In this document: piece after piece, positions 16,533 to 24,991 of the stretch
Layout of the letters: the number at the start of each line of letters is the position of its first letter
Position numbering within the stretch: the stretch's first letter is position 1
DNA from: an uncultured Dialister sp.
GTDB lineage: Bacteria > Bacillota > Negativicutes > Veillonellales > Dialisteraceae
Assembly (NCBI RefSeq): GCF_900541605.1
Contig: NZ_UQKJ01000008.1
Location: 1-33,961 of the forward strand
Reading direction: 5' to 3'
Length of the DNA stretch: 33,961 nucleotides
The notes under the pieces: generated by a model
The model's database searches: none
Seen by the model: the letters and a program-made list of their open reading frames with translations, nothing else
What the model was told of the DNA's origin: nothing
Program-made: the position numbers and the translations under genes

Positions 16533-17649
16533 TTATGCTTTTGCTTTTGCCTTAAACTTGTTCATCTTCAGGTATCCTTCGATGAAGGGATCCAGGTCCC
16601 CATCCATGACACCCTGGATATTCCCCGTTTCCACACCGGTACGGTTATCCTTCACCAGTGTATAAGGCTGGAAAACGTAGGAACGAATCTGACTGCCCCA
16701 TTCGATGGCCTGCTGGTCCCCTTCCAGGGCAGACACTTCCTGTTCGTGTTTCTTCATTTCGTATTCATAGAGCTTGGCCCGGAGCAGACGGAGGCACTGT
16801 TCCTTATTCTGGAACTGGCTTCGTTCATTCTGGCAGGCTGCCACAATGCCCGTAGGAATATGGGTCATGCGGACTGCGGAACTGGTCTTGTTGATATGCT
16901 GGCCGCCGGCGCCGCTGGAGCGGTAGTAGTCCACCCGCACATCGTCCATGTTCAGGTCCACCTGTACATCGTCATCGATTTCAGGCATCACGTCCACTGC
17001 GGAGAAAGAGGTATGGCGCCTCTTGGCCGCGTCAAAAGGAGAAATGCGGACCAGACGGTGCACTCCTTTTTCCGATTTCAGGAAACCGTAGGCATACTTG
17101 CCTTTCACCATGAATTCAGCGCTCTTAATGCCCGCTTCATCACCGTCGAGGCGGTTCAGTTCTTCCAGCTGGAAGCCTTCCGCTTCGGCCCACTTCATGT
17201 ACATGCGGATCAGCATTTCCGTCCAGTCCTGGGCTTCCGTGCCGCCGGCACCGGCGTGGAACGTGAGGATGGCGTTATTGGCATCGTACTTGCCGGACAG
17301 AAGGAGTTCGATTTCCTTCTTGTCCATGATTTCCTTCACTTCATTGATTTCTTTGGCAATTTCCGGTTCCATGGACTGGTCATCTTCTTCGATGGCAAGG
17401 TCCAGGAGGTCCTTCAGCCCTTCCGCCCGGTCGAAAAGTTTCGTGTAGGTTTCGTAAGCGTCTTTCGCTTCCGTAGCTTCCTGCGAAATCTGGCGGGCCT
17501 TTTCTGCATTATCCCAGAATGTGGGATCACTCATCTGAACGTCGTAACTTCTGATACGTTCCTTCAGCTGAGGTAAGTCAAAGTGAATCCCTTATTTCTT
17601 TTTCATGACTCAGGAGTTCGGTTAAGGTTTTTTTCAAATCTTCCAGCAT
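16533..17649 (-). CDS. Peptide chain release factor 2, expressed by programmed +1 frameshift
   Basis: RF2 ends translation at UGA and UAA. A first short frame starts at the ATG at 17649, runs 23 codons (MLEDLKKTLTELL... to DSL) and meets CTT TGA C at 17583-17577, the classic RF2 frameshift site, with an SD-like AAGGG shortly before it. After a +1 shift the frame continues DLPQLKERIRSYDVQ into the 333-codon part that reads MSDPTFWDN, for 371 residues in total. The anticodon-like SPF motif (RISPFD) and the catalytic GGQ (GAGGQHIN) are intact. Calling the gene from the ATG at 17534 would lose the N-terminal helix. Low RF2 levels would favour the shift, giving autoregulation. Confidence 0.95.
17577..17590 (-). 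promoter_or_regulatory. RF2 programmed +1 frameshift site
   Basis: The minus strand reads AAGGGATTCACTTTGAC across this site: an SD-like AAGGG, the slippery CTT (17583-17581) and the in-frame TGA (17580-17578) followed by C. This matches the conserved prfB recoding signal, in which slow reading of UGA by scarce RF2 allows tRNA-Leu to slip one base forward. Confidence 0.93.
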
Positions 17650-17722
17650 TCTGAACAATCATCTCGCTTTCGGTAATATAGTTTACATATTTTTATGAAT
17701 AGATTTTACATATAAAATGATA

Positions 17723-17890
17723 GATCGAGGTCGAGGCCGGGACCGAGAAAATCAGCCTGCGGCGCTTATGTGGCCCACTTGCATGCATACAAGTGGAGCC
17801 TTCAGCCTTGAGCGGATCAGCCGCCACGCGGCAAGGCTGCAGGATAGAGGCGGCTTTGCCACTATAGTCCTCGATCTCGGTCTCGATCTC
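17723..17890. repeat. Modular intergenic repeat element between secA and prfB, hexamer arrays at both ends
   Basis: Units GATCGA, GGTCGA, GGCCGG, GACCGA open the element (17723-17747) and an inverted array closes it (17870-17890), starting 7 nt beyond the secA stop codon. Inside are a perfect small hairpin (CCACTTG, 8-nt loop, CAAGTGG, near 17776-17797), a short 'ccttcagccttgagc' heptamer-like stretch and GC-rich 'cagccgccacgcggc'. The AT-rich segment 17650-17722 probably carries the prfB promoter, though I cannot assign a clean -35/-10 pair. Confidence 0.7.
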
Positions 17891-17897
17891 ACCACTC

Positions 17898-20372
17898 TTA
17901 TTTCTTCTCATCCGCTGCTTCCGGCGGATTTTCGTCTACGTAGTGGGCGGTGGCCCCTTTCAGGTGGTCTTCGGCCTGCGGGGTTTCCGGTTTTTCCAGG
18001 TGTGCTTCATCGTCGGAGGCGAAGCGGATCTGGATGTGGTACAGGTAGAGAACGATGGTCTCAATCATGGCCTGCTGCATTTCTTCGAAGATATCGTAGG
18101 CTTCTACCTTGTATTCCACGATCGGGTTTCTCTGGCCATAGGACCGGAGGCCGATACCTTCTTTCAGCATATCCATGTCGTCCAGGTGTTCCATCCACTT
18201 GGAGTCCACCACCTTCAGCATCACTGCCTTTTCCAGTTCCCTCATCATGGGAGCGCCGATGGACTTTTCCCGGGCTTCATAGGTTTCATGGGCCACGGTT
18301 TTCAGTTTGTCTTCCACTTCTTCGCGGCTCATGTCTTCGATTTCATCGAGGGTAATATCGCCGGGGGCCAGGAAGTACTTTTCGCTGTATTTCAGGAGGC
18401 CTGCAAAATCCCATTCTTCCGGATACAGCTTCGGGTCCGCATATTTTTCCATGCCCTTTTCGATGATGGTATCCACCATGCGGAGGACCTGGTCCTTCAT
18501 GTTTTCCCCTTCCAGGATCTTCCGGCGCTGTTCATAAACCACCTTGCGCTGCTGGTTCATGACGTCATCGTACTCCAGCACGTATTTACGGATATCAAAG
18601 TTTCTGGCTTCCACCCGCTTCTGGGCTTTCTGGATGGCGTTGGAAACCATTTTGCTGTTGATCGGTTCATCTTCATCAAGGCCCATCTTTTCCATGAACT
18701 TCTTGATGTTGTCGCCGCCGAAAATGCGAAGCAGGTCATCTTCCAGGGACAGGAAGAACTGGCTGGAGCCCGGGTCCCCCTGACGGCCGGCACGGCGAAG
18801 CTGGTTATCGATACGGCGGCTTTCATGGCGTTCGGTGCCGATGATGGCAAGGCCACCCAGTTCAGCCACCCCTTCGCCCAGCTGGATATCGGTACCACGG
18901 CCGGCCATGTTCGTAGCGATGGTGACAGCGCCCTTCTGGCCTGCCAGGGCAACGATGGCCGCTTCTTTTTCATGGTACTTTGCATTCAGCACGGAATGGG
19001 GAATCTTTGCGGCATCCAGCATGTGGGACAGTTCTTCCGACTGTTCAATGGATGTGGTGCCGATAAGGATCGGCTGGCCCGTAGCGTGGCGGCGCTGGAC
19101 TTCCTTTACCACCGCTCTGTACTTGCCCCTCTTGGTCTTGAAAATCACATCGGGCAGGTCTTTACGCTGGATAGGCTTGTTCGTCGGTACCTGGAGAACC
19201 GGAAGTCCATAAATCTTGATGAATTCCTGTTCTTCCGTCTTGGCGGTACCGGTCATGCCGGCCAGTTTGTCATACATTCTGAAGTAGTTCTGGAAAGTAA
19301 TGGTAGCGAGGGTCTGGCTTTCTCTCTGTACTTCCAGGCCTTCCTTCGCTTCAATGGCCTGGTGGAGACCATCGGAGTAGCGGCGGCCGTACATGAGGCG
19401 GCCCGTGAATTCATCGACGATGACCACTTCCCCGTCTTTTACCACGTAATCCTTATCCCGCTGCATCATGGTCTGGGCACGGAGGGCCTGCACAAAGAGG
19501 TGGTTCAGTTCCAGGTTTTCCGCATCGTACAGGTTGTCCACGTGGAGCATTTTTTCCATCTTTGCCACGCCGGCTTCCGTAGGCGCCACGGTCTTCTGCT
19601 TTTCATCGATGGTGTAATCCTCATCCTTCTTCAGGTTCGGCACCAGTTTTGCCATGAGGTAGTAGTTATCCGTAGATTTCTGGCCGGGGCCGGAAATGAT
19701 CAGCGGTGTACGGGCTTCATCGATGAGGATGGAGTCTACTTCATCGATGAGGCAGTAATGGAGGGGCCGCTGTACCATCTGGTCCAGGGAGGTAACCATG
19801 TTATCACGGAGGTAATCGAAACCGAATTCGTTATTCGTTCCGTAGGTAATATCGGAATTGTAAGCAATCTTTCTCTGCTGGAAATCCAGGTCATGGACGA
19901 TAAGGCCTACAGAAAGGCCCAGGAATTTATAAACCTGGCCCATCCATTCACTGTCTCGCTTGGCCAGGTAATCGTTGACCGTAATGACATGGACCCCTTT
20001 GCCTTCCAGGGCATTCAGGTATACCGGCGCCGTAGCCACCAGGGTTTTACCTTCGCCGGTGCACATTTCAGCAATGTTGCCCCGATGGAGGATAATGCCG
20101 CCAATGAGCTGCACATCGAAGTGCCGCATTCCCAGTACACGGCGGGATGCTTCACGGATAACGGCGAAAGCTTCCGGAAGGATATCATCCAGGGTCTCCC
20201 CCTTGGCCAGGCGGGCCTTGAATTCATTGGTCTTGTTGGCCAGGGAAGAATCACTGAGCTTCTTCAGTCCGTCTTCCAGCGGATTGATCTGCTGTTCCAC
20301 AATCTTACGGATCTTTTTGATTTCTTTTTCATTAGACCCGTTGAACAGCCTGTCAAAAAACTTATCAAACAT
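17898..20372 (-). CDS. SecA preprotein translocase ATPase
   Basis: SecA drives protein export through SecYEG. The 824-residue protein has the first nucleotide-binding fold with Walker A TGEGKT (105-110) and the DEVDSILIDEARTPLIISG block, the preprotein cross-linking domain, the second fold with TNMAGRGTDIQLG and the QLRRAGRQGDPGSSQFFLS arginine-finger region, and the helical scaffold with MEHLDDMDMLKEGIGLRSYGQRNP. It is slightly short: the tail ends in an acidic stretch and lacks the Cys-rich zinc-binding SEC-C motif that recruits SecB in many bacteria. AAGGAG lies 8 nt before the ATG. A terminator separates it from hpf, so it needs its own promoter. Confidence 0.96.
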   Translation of the reverse strand: MFDKFFDRLFNGSNEKEIKKIRKIVEQQINPLEDGLKKLSDSSLANKTNEFKARLAKGETLDDILPEAFAVIREASRRVLGMRHFDVQLIGGIILHRGNIAEMCTGEGKTLVATAPVYLNALEGKGVHVITVNDYLAKRDSEWMGQVYKFLGLSVGLIVHDLDFQQRKIAYNSDITYGTNNEFGFDYLRDNMVTSLDQMVQRPLHYCLIDEVDSILIDEARTPLIISGPGQKSTDNYYLMAKLVPNLKKDEDYTIDEKQKTVAPTEAGVAKMEKMLHVDNLYDAENLELNHLFVQALRAQTMMQRDKDYVVKDGEVVIVDEFTGRLMYGRRYSDGLHQAIEAKEGLEVQRESQTLATITFQNYFRMYDKLAGMTGTAKTEEQEFIKIYGLPVLQVPTNKPIQRKDLPDVIFKTKRGKYRAVVKEVQRRHATGQPILIGTTSIEQSEELSHMLDAAKIPHSVLNAKYHEKEAAIVALAGQKGAVTIATNMAGRGTDIQLGEGVAELGGLAIIGTERHESRRIDNQLRRAGRQGDPGSSQFFLSLEDDLLRIFGGDNIKKFMEKMGLDEDEPINSKMVSNAIQKAQKRVEARNFDIRKYVLEYDDVMNQQRKVVYEQRRKILEGENMKDQVLRMVDTIIEKGMEKYADPKLYPEEWDFAGLLKYSEKYFLAPGDITLDEIEDMSREEVEDKLKTVAHETYEAREKSIGAPMMRELEKAVMLKVVDSKWMEHLDDMDMLKEGIGLRSYGQRNPIVEYKVEAYDIFEEMQQAMIETIVLYLYHIQIRFASDDEAHLEKPETPQAEDHLKGATAHYVDENPPEAADEKK

Positions 20373-20465
20373 TGAAACAACTCCTTATGCAAGTTTCATA
20401 GACTTAACGAATTCCAATACAGAACACATCTAGTTTATTTTAACAAAACAGGCCACCATAGTCAA

Positions 20466-20493
20466 AAAAGGAGCGGGAAAAACCGCTCCTTTT
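20466..20493 (-). terminator. Rho-independent terminator after hpf
   Basis: An 11-bp perfect stem (AAAAGGAGCGG at 20466-20476 with its complement at 20483-20493), a 6-nt loop and a run of six T on the minus strand. It lies 22 nt past the hpf stop codon and before secA. Confidence 0.9.
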
Positions 20494-20514
20494 CTGTAAA
20501 AATTATGCAAAATT

Positions 20515-21054
20515 TTATTTATTCGCATCAATGAGGCCATACTTGCCATCATCCCGGCGATAAACCACAGCCATGGCATCGGTGTCGGAATTGAAGAACA
20601 TGAAGAAACTGTGGCCCAGAAGGTTCATCTGCAGAATAGCTTCTTCCGGGGACATGGGGCTGATATTGAAATGCTTTGTCTTCACGATTTCAAACTCAGA
20701 ATCCTGGGCAGCCGGGGCCGGTTCCTTCTCCTGGATAAAGGCAGGGCTGAAGGTATGTTTTTCTTTGAACCGTTTAGCCAGGCGGGTCTTATACTTGTGA
20801 ATCTGCCGTTCTACCTTATCGAATACCAGATCGATGGACTTGTACATATCATCGGATTTTTCAACGCCCCGAAGAATTACGCCATCCACAAATACTGTAA
20901 CTTCGCAGGTCTTTGTGAGGTTGGAAATACGAAGGAGAACATTAATCTTGATAGGTTTATCAAAATATCTCTGAATCTTGCCTGTGTGTTTTTCTACATA
21001 AGAATGCAGTGCGTCAGTGATTTCCAGATTTTTTCCTCTAACCGTTAATTCCAT
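20515..21054 (-). CDS. Ribosome hibernation promoting factor, long form
   Basis: Residues 1 to about 100 form the HPF/YfiA ribosome-binding domain (MELTVRGKNLEITDALHSY, then DVFDKVERQIHKYKTRL-like basic helix), and residues about 120-179 form the long-HPF dimerisation domain (EFEIVKTKHFNISPMSPEEA, HSFFMFFNSDTDAMAVVYRR). Long HPF alone joins two 70S ribosomes into inactive 100S dimers in stationary phase. The length of 179 residues is normal. It is a single-gene unit: consensus-like promoter upstream, strong terminator downstream. GGGGG lies 8 nt before the ATG. Confidence 0.95.
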   Translation of the reverse strand: MELTVRGKNLEITDALHSYVEKHTGKIQRYFDKPIKINVLLRISNLTKTCEVTVFVDGVILRGVEKSDDMYKSIDLVFDKVERQIHKYKTRLAKRFKEKHTFSPAFIQEKEPAPAAQDSEFEIVKTKHFNISPMSPEEAILQMNLLGHSFFMFFNSDTDAMAVVYRRDDGKYGLIDANK

Positions 21055-21104
21055 AACGAAATCCCCCTTTCTTGAATAAGCGGAATGCTTATCCTTCTAT
21101 AATT

Positions 21105-21132
21105 ATTATACTATATTTCGCCTAATAATCAA
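21105..21132 (-). promoter_or_regulatory. Sigma-A-type promoter of hpf
   Basis: The minus strand has TTGATT (21132-21127), a 16-nt spacer and a perfect TATAAT (21110-21105). The predicted leader of about 45 nt contains a small hairpin (ATAAGC, 5-nt loop, GCTTAT at 21076-21092) just before the ribosome binding site. Confidence 0.8.
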
Positions 21133-21217
21133 TCATTATATCTATGAAATTCAGCTTTCATTTAAAATGTTTATCAGTACTTAAAGTTATAGAAATGATT
21201 AAATGTGAGAGGGAAAA

Positions 21218-21480
21218 GATCGAGGTCGAGACCGAGGGCTTCAGCCGCTTCGCGGCGGTTGTCTTGTGGCTGAGTATCGTGTGAACGGATGGGGGCTTCT
21301 AGCTGCTAGCTCCTAGCTTTTAGGAAAGCTGATGCCTGCGGCGCTCCCATCAGGTTGTTTGGGGCTGCTTTTCATGCCGTAGGCTGACCAGTTTTCCTAG
21401 ATGCTAGGAGCTAAAAGCTAGCAGCCCCCGCCTGTTCACACCACACTCAGCCACATACCACACGACGCACAGCGGCCGTC
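21218..21480. repeat. Modular intergenic repeat element with long imperfect inverted repeat
   Basis: The 438-nt gap 21055-21492 contains the hpf promoter and then this element. It opens with a hexamer array (21218-21237: GATCGA, GGTCGA, GACCGA). Two arms, about 21265-21338 and 21385-21465, are imperfect inverted copies: each reads 'tgtggctgag', 'gtgtgaac', 'gggggct', then a heptamer run of CTAGCTG, CTAGCTC, CTAGCTT, TTAGGAA type. A long stem with an inner loop of about 45 nt is possible. No gene is visible. Confidence 0.75.
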
Positions 21481-21492
21481 ACTTTGATTCGG

Positions 21493-22458
21493 TTAATATT
21501 CTTCCCTGTTTACTTTCCCCTTCACCAGCTTTCCATCGATGAAGGCACGGATATTGGTGAGGGCAGTCTTCAGGGCTTCCCGGAAAGCGGTGCTGCTCAT
21601 TTCTGCGTTGTGGGCGCTGCCGATGACATTGGGGAAGGAAAGGAGCGGGTCCCCATCCTTGGGCCAGCCCTCGTTTTCCTGCCACCACACGTCCATGGCC
21701 ACGTGGAAATCCAGATTTTCCCTGACCTGCTCCAGCAGGGCTTCATGGTCGATCAGGGCTGCCCGGGCTACGTCCACAATCATGGCATCCTTCTTCATGA
21801 GAGAGAGAATATGGCCATCTACAAGGCCCTCCGTTTCCTTTGTGCAGGGCATGGCCAGTACGAGCACGTCCGCCTGTTTCACCGCCTCTTCCCAATGACC
21901 CATGTCGAAGGAGCCATCCAGGAGATCCGACTCCGGCCGGTGCCGGGAAATGGCCAGGAGTTTCGGATGGAAGGGAGCAAGCACCTCTGCCACCGCCTGT
22001 CCGATGCCGCCAAATCCGGCAATGAGTACCGTCTGTTCGGACAGCAGCTTCTGGTGGTACCCGAGAATATGGAAATTTCCCTGCTGCAGATCCCGGAGCT
22101 GCTCTCTAAGGCAGCGGTTCAGGGCGATGATCATGCCGCAGGCAGATTCTGCAATACCCCTCGCCCAGCCGCCGGAATTGCAGTAAAGAGGCATCCCCTT
22201 CGGCAGGGTAGAAAAATCAAGGTGGTCCACGCCGGTTCTCGTGGTCTGTACCATTTTCGGACTGTCCAGCAGGGCCTGTTCTTTCTTCGAAAGGTCTCCG
22301 ATAATATTGCGGGAAAGGACAATGTCCGCCCGGGTAAGGGAATCCATCCGTTCCTGGGGAGTCATGTCCTCCAGCCAGTCAATGGTACAGTCCGGAAGCA
22401 TTTCCTCCACCAGGGAACCCATGGACTGTCTGATGGGAGCTGAAACAGCAATACGCAT
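21493..22458 (-). CDS. D-isomer-specific 2-hydroxyacid dehydrogenase
   Basis: The 321-residue protein has the Rossmann motif GFGGIG (148-153), an early VDHL substrate segment (about 77-80), the conserved catalytic Arg in VDVARAALIDHEAL (Arg232) and the catalytic His in IGSAHNAEMS (His283). Family members reduce 2-keto acids with NAD(P)H in the cytoplasm; the divergent sequence does not let me choose between glyoxylate/hydroxypyruvate reductase, phosphoglycerate dehydrogenase-like and other activities. AAAGGAG precedes the ATG. It lies 24 nt after the LysR gene on the same strand and is probably cotranscribed with its regulator, opposite the PEP mutase-family gene. Confidence 0.87.
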   Translation of the reverse strand: MRIAVSAPIRQSMGSLVEEMLPDCTIDWLEDMTPQERMDSLTRADIVLSRNIIGDLSKKEQALLDSPKMVQTTRTGVDHLDFSTLPKGMPLYCNSGGWARGIAESACGMIIALNRCLREQLRDLQQGNFHILGYHQKLLSEQTVLIAGFGGIGQAVAEVLAPFHPKLLAISRHRPESDLLDGSFDMGHWEEAVKQADVLVLAMPCTKETEGLVDGHILSLMKKDAMIVDVARAALIDHEALLEQVRENLDFHVAMDVWWQENEGWPKDGDPLLSFPNVIGSAHNAEMSSTAFREALKTALTNIRAFIDGKLVKGKVNREEY

Positions 22459-22482
22459 AATGGTCTCCTTTCTATGCCGCCC

Positions 22483-23394
22483 TTATGTAACGGGCATAGT
22501 TTTCTTATCTTTATTGAAATAGTTTTTCACAAAGGAAATCCAGGTCTTCACATTCCGGTTCATATATCCCCCTTTTTGCCAGAAAAGGACAAACTCCTCC
22601 TTTATTACCGGGCGGAACGGAATGACCGCAAACTCTCCTTCCGTCGATTTTTGGAGCGTATCGGCAATGGTGTCGTAGAGGAAGGCACCGGAGGAACCTT
22701 CCCGGACAAAGTTAAGGATAGTCCGAAGCTGGCTGGAATAGAGGATGGGATTGGGCCGGGCATTGACCTTATAGAACGCCTGCAGCAGGGGCTCATTGAG
22801 CACGGAATCATCGCTCTGCAGGATGAGAGGCACCTGGTCCAGGTCCCTGGCCGTCACAGAATCCTTTTGGGAAAGGGGATTTTCCCGGGAAACGCAGAAG
22901 ACGAAACGGTCCTGCAGGAGCACCTGGTAATGGAAGCGGGCCAGGGAGTCCGCCCCGAAATTCACCATGCAGCAGTCGAGCTCATGGTTCTCCAGCTTTT
23001 CCAGGGACCGGCGGGAACTGTAGTCGTGGAGCACAACGGGAATAGAGTACCGTTCATGGAATTCCCGGAGCAGGTCCGGGAAAATGACGGTGGACCGGAT
23101 GGGCGGGATTCCCACATGCACCCGGTAGCTGTCCTCCGGGCGGCCGGCAAAACTGGCGTACATGTCATCGCAGCGCTGCAGGATTTCCACCGCCTTCCGA
23201 TAAAAAGCTTTTCCATCCTCCGTCAGGATGACCCGGTTTCCTGTGTGGGCATAAAGCTCCAGGGAAAATTCCTTTTCCAGGGACTTGATGGCCACGGAAA
23301 TGGTGGGGTGGGATACGTAAAGGGCTTCGGCAGCCTTTGAGATACTGCCGTACCGGCAGACAGCACAGAAATACTGCAATTGCATAATGGTCAT
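22483..23394 (-). CDS. LysR-family transcriptional regulator
   Basis: An N-terminal winged helix-turn-helix (MQLQYFCAVCRYGSISKAAE, then LYVSHPTISVAIKSLEKEF) is followed by a LysR substrate-binding domain (about 90-300). The open frame runs far upstream, but that part is antisense to the divergent gene. Two close ATGs exist: at 23400, directly touching the GGGGGAGG box, and at 23394, 6 nt from it; I choose the second (303 residues). It shares a 138-nt intergenic region with the PEP mutase-family gene, the classic arrangement for a LysR regulator controlling a divergent target, and probably also controls the dehydrogenase downstream. The inducer is unknown. Confidence 0.9.
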   Translation of the reverse strand: MTIMQLQYFCAVCRYGSISKAAEALYVSHPTISVAIKSLEKEFSLELYAHTGNRVILTEDGKAFYRKAVEILQRCDDMYASFAGRPEDSYRVHVGIPPIRSTVIFPDLLREFHERYSIPVVLHDYSSRRSLEKLENHELDCCMVNFGADSLARFHYQVLLQDRFVFCVSRENPLSQKDSVTARDLDQVPLILQSDDSVLNEPLLQAFYKVNARPNPILYSSQLRTILNFVREGSSGAFLYDTIADTLQKSTEGEFAVIPFRPVIKEEFVLFWQKGGYMNRNVKTWISFVKNYFNKDKKTMPVT

Positions 23395-23419
23395 AGTCAT
23401 CCTCCCCCTTCTGTTACTG

Positions 23420-23465
23420 TAAGAATAACCTACACTGTCATAACAAAATACAACTTTTATTCTTA
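23420..23465. promoter_or_regulatory. Perfect 9-bp inverted repeat between divergent genes, candidate LysR operator
   Basis: TAAGAATAA (23420-23428) and its exact complement TTATTCTTA (23457-23465) lie 28 nt apart in the shared upstream region of the LysR and PEP mutase-family genes. A TATAGTATA stretch for the plus-strand promoter overlaps the right arm. Placement fits a regulator site; binding is inferred. Confidence 0.45.
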
Positions 23466-23538
23466 TAGTATACCATGTATGATGAAGAAGCAGAAGGTAA
23501 GAATTCCTCCAGTCATGAAAACAGAAAGGACATGTACC

Positions 23539-24375
23539 ATGGAAACTATTTCCGAAGAACTCAGAAACCGCACCGAAAAATTTGCTGCCCTCCACAAAGG
23601 ACCGGGCATGTTTATTCTCCCCAATGCCTGGGACATCGGCAGCGCCGTAGTCTACCAGAACGAAGGATTCAAAGCCGCCGCCACTTCCAGTGCCGGCGTT
23701 GCCTACAGCCTCGGCCAGTCCGACTGCCAGCAGATTGATTTCGAAGACCTTCTCTGGGTGGTCCGCAAAATGACCAGCCGTGTGAATATCCCGGTATCCG
23801 TTGACTTTGAACGGGGCTATGCCGATACAGCTGCAGAAATTAAAGAAAATGCCCGCCGCCTGCTCCTGGCCGGTGCTTCCGGATTCAACGTGGAAGACGG
23901 AGACCCGAAGGGAGCCATGGGGCCGGTAGAAAGACAGCTCATGGTTATCGACGTGCTGAAAGAACTGAAAAAGGAACTGTCCCTGAATTTCGTCATCAAT
24001 GCCAGGACCGATGCTTACTGGTATAATGTAGCCGATGAAGACAGGAAGCTCTCCCTCAGCCTGGAACGGGGCAGGAAATACGCAGAAGCCGGTGCGGACT
24101 GCGTATTTGTAGCCGGCCCTGTAGACCTTCCCGCAGTAAAGCGGATTGTCGAAGAAATCCCGGCTCCCATTAACATCCTTCTCAATGGGAAATACCATGA
24201 TTTCAAAGAGCTGGAAAAAGCCGGCGTCCGCCGTCTGAGCGCAGGCTCCGGTCCATCCCGCTGCATCTATGAAGAACTGATTCATATGGCGGACGACCTG
24301 AAAGAAGGAAAATGCGATTCCATTCTGGACTGCAAATTCACCTACCGCCAGGCAAACGAATACTTCAAGAAATAA
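23539..24375 (+). CDS. Isocitrate lyase/PEP mutase-family enzyme
   Basis: The 278-residue TIM-barrel protein has the family features PNAWDIGSA (28-36), SVDFERGYAD with metal-binding Asp89 (87-96), and GFNVEDGDP with Glu119 (115-123), then INARTDAYW. The isocitrate lyase KKCGH loop is absent, so it is more like the carboxyphosphonoenolpyruvate mutase, 2-methylisocitrate lyase or oxaloacetate decarboxylase side of the family; the exact substrate is unclear. The ATG at 23539 is 8 nt after AAAGGA and gives a family-like start; the frame is open upstream but lacks support. Transcribed away from the LysR gene and probably controlled by it. Confidence 0.87.
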   Translation: METISEELRNRTEKFAALHKGPGMFILPNAWDIGSAVVYQNEGFKAAATSSAGVAYSLGQSDCQQIDFEDLLWVVRKMTSRVNIPVSVDFERGYADTAAEIKENARRLLLAGASGFNVEDGDPKGAMGPVERQLMVIDVLKELKKELSLNFVINARTDAYWYNVADEDRKLSLSLERGRKYAEAGADCVFVAGPVDLPAVKRIVEEIPAPINILLNGKYHDFKELEKAGVRRLSAGSGPSRCIYEELIHMADDLKEGKCDSILDCKFTYRQANEYFKK

Positions 24376-24385
24376 GGATTTTTAG

Positions 24386-24412
24386 GAGGCCCCGTAATGG
24401 GACCCCTCTTTT
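24386..24412 (+). terminator. Possible weak terminator after the PEP mutase-family gene
   Basis: GAGG pairs with CCTC and CCC with GGG around a short loop, with a bulge, followed by TTTT. The stem is short and imperfect. It includes AGGAGG and an ATG (24397) that could otherwise be taken for an ogt start. Confidence 0.35.
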
Positions 24413-24432
24413 ATACAGGGAAGGAGAAACAA

Positions 24433-24966
24433 ATGGTATACACCTGTGAATACGAATCCCCCCTGGGCCGGATCACCATCGCCTGCGATGAGGAAGCCAT
24501 TACGGGCCTCTGGTTCATTGGACAGAAATATTACGCCCAGGGACTGCCAAAGAAGCGGATAGAGAAGACCACACCCCTTCTGGAAGAAACGAAGCGGTGG
24601 CTGGAACTCTACTTTTCCGGCAGGGAACCGAACTTCCTTCCTCCCCTGAAATATGGCAGCACCCCCTTCCGGAAACTGGTATGCCAAATTATGCTTACCA
24701 TTCCCTACGGCCACACCATGACCTACAAAGCCATCGCCAAAGAAGCGGCAAAGCGGCTCCACAAAGAAAGAATGTCCCCCCAGGCTATTGGCGGCGCCGT
24801 GGGACACAACCCCATCACCCTCACGATCCCCTGCCACCGGGTGGTCGGCACCTCCGGAAGCCTCACCGGTTATGCCGGAGGCATAGAAAGAAAAGTGGCC
24901 CTGCTGAAACTGGAAAAAACGGACATGCACGGGCTCTATGTACCGGAAAAGGGAACAGCCCTGTAA
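24433..24966 (+). CDS. Methylated-DNA-[protein]-cysteine S-methyltransferase
   Basis: Ogt repairs O6-alkylguanine by taking the alkyl group onto a cysteine in a one-use reaction. The active site IPCHRVVG places the acceptor at Cys134, followed by GSLTGYAGG; the helix-turn-helix region PYGHTMTYKAIAKEAA is also clear. I start at the ATG at 24433 (177 residues), 6 nt after AAGGAG, because MVYTCEYESPLGRITIA is the normal family start. An ATG at 24397 with AGGAGG 7 nt upstream would add 12 residues and overlaps a possible terminator hairpin. After the stop codon there is a heptamer array. Confidence 0.93.
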   Translation: MVYTCEYESPLGRITIACDEEAITGLWFIGQKYYAQGLPKKRIEKTTPLLEETKRWLELYFSGREPNFLPPLKYGSTPFRKLVCQIMLTIPYGHTMTYKAIAKEAAKRLHKERMSPQAIGGAVGHNPITLTIPCHRVVGTSGSLTGYAGGIERKVALLKLEKTDMHGLYVPEKGTAL

Positions 24967-24991
24967 AGGATGTCCGTCCCTTTGGGATAAA

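Noticed and set aside
17943..20375. 810-codon plus-strand open frame
   Set aside because: Antisense to secA over its whole length; SecA is unambiguous and the reverse product has no domain signature.
23395..24285. N-terminal extension of the LysR frame to 600 codons
   Set aside because: The extra part is antisense to the PEP mutase-family gene; the helix-turn-helix domain and ribosome binding site place the real start near 23394.
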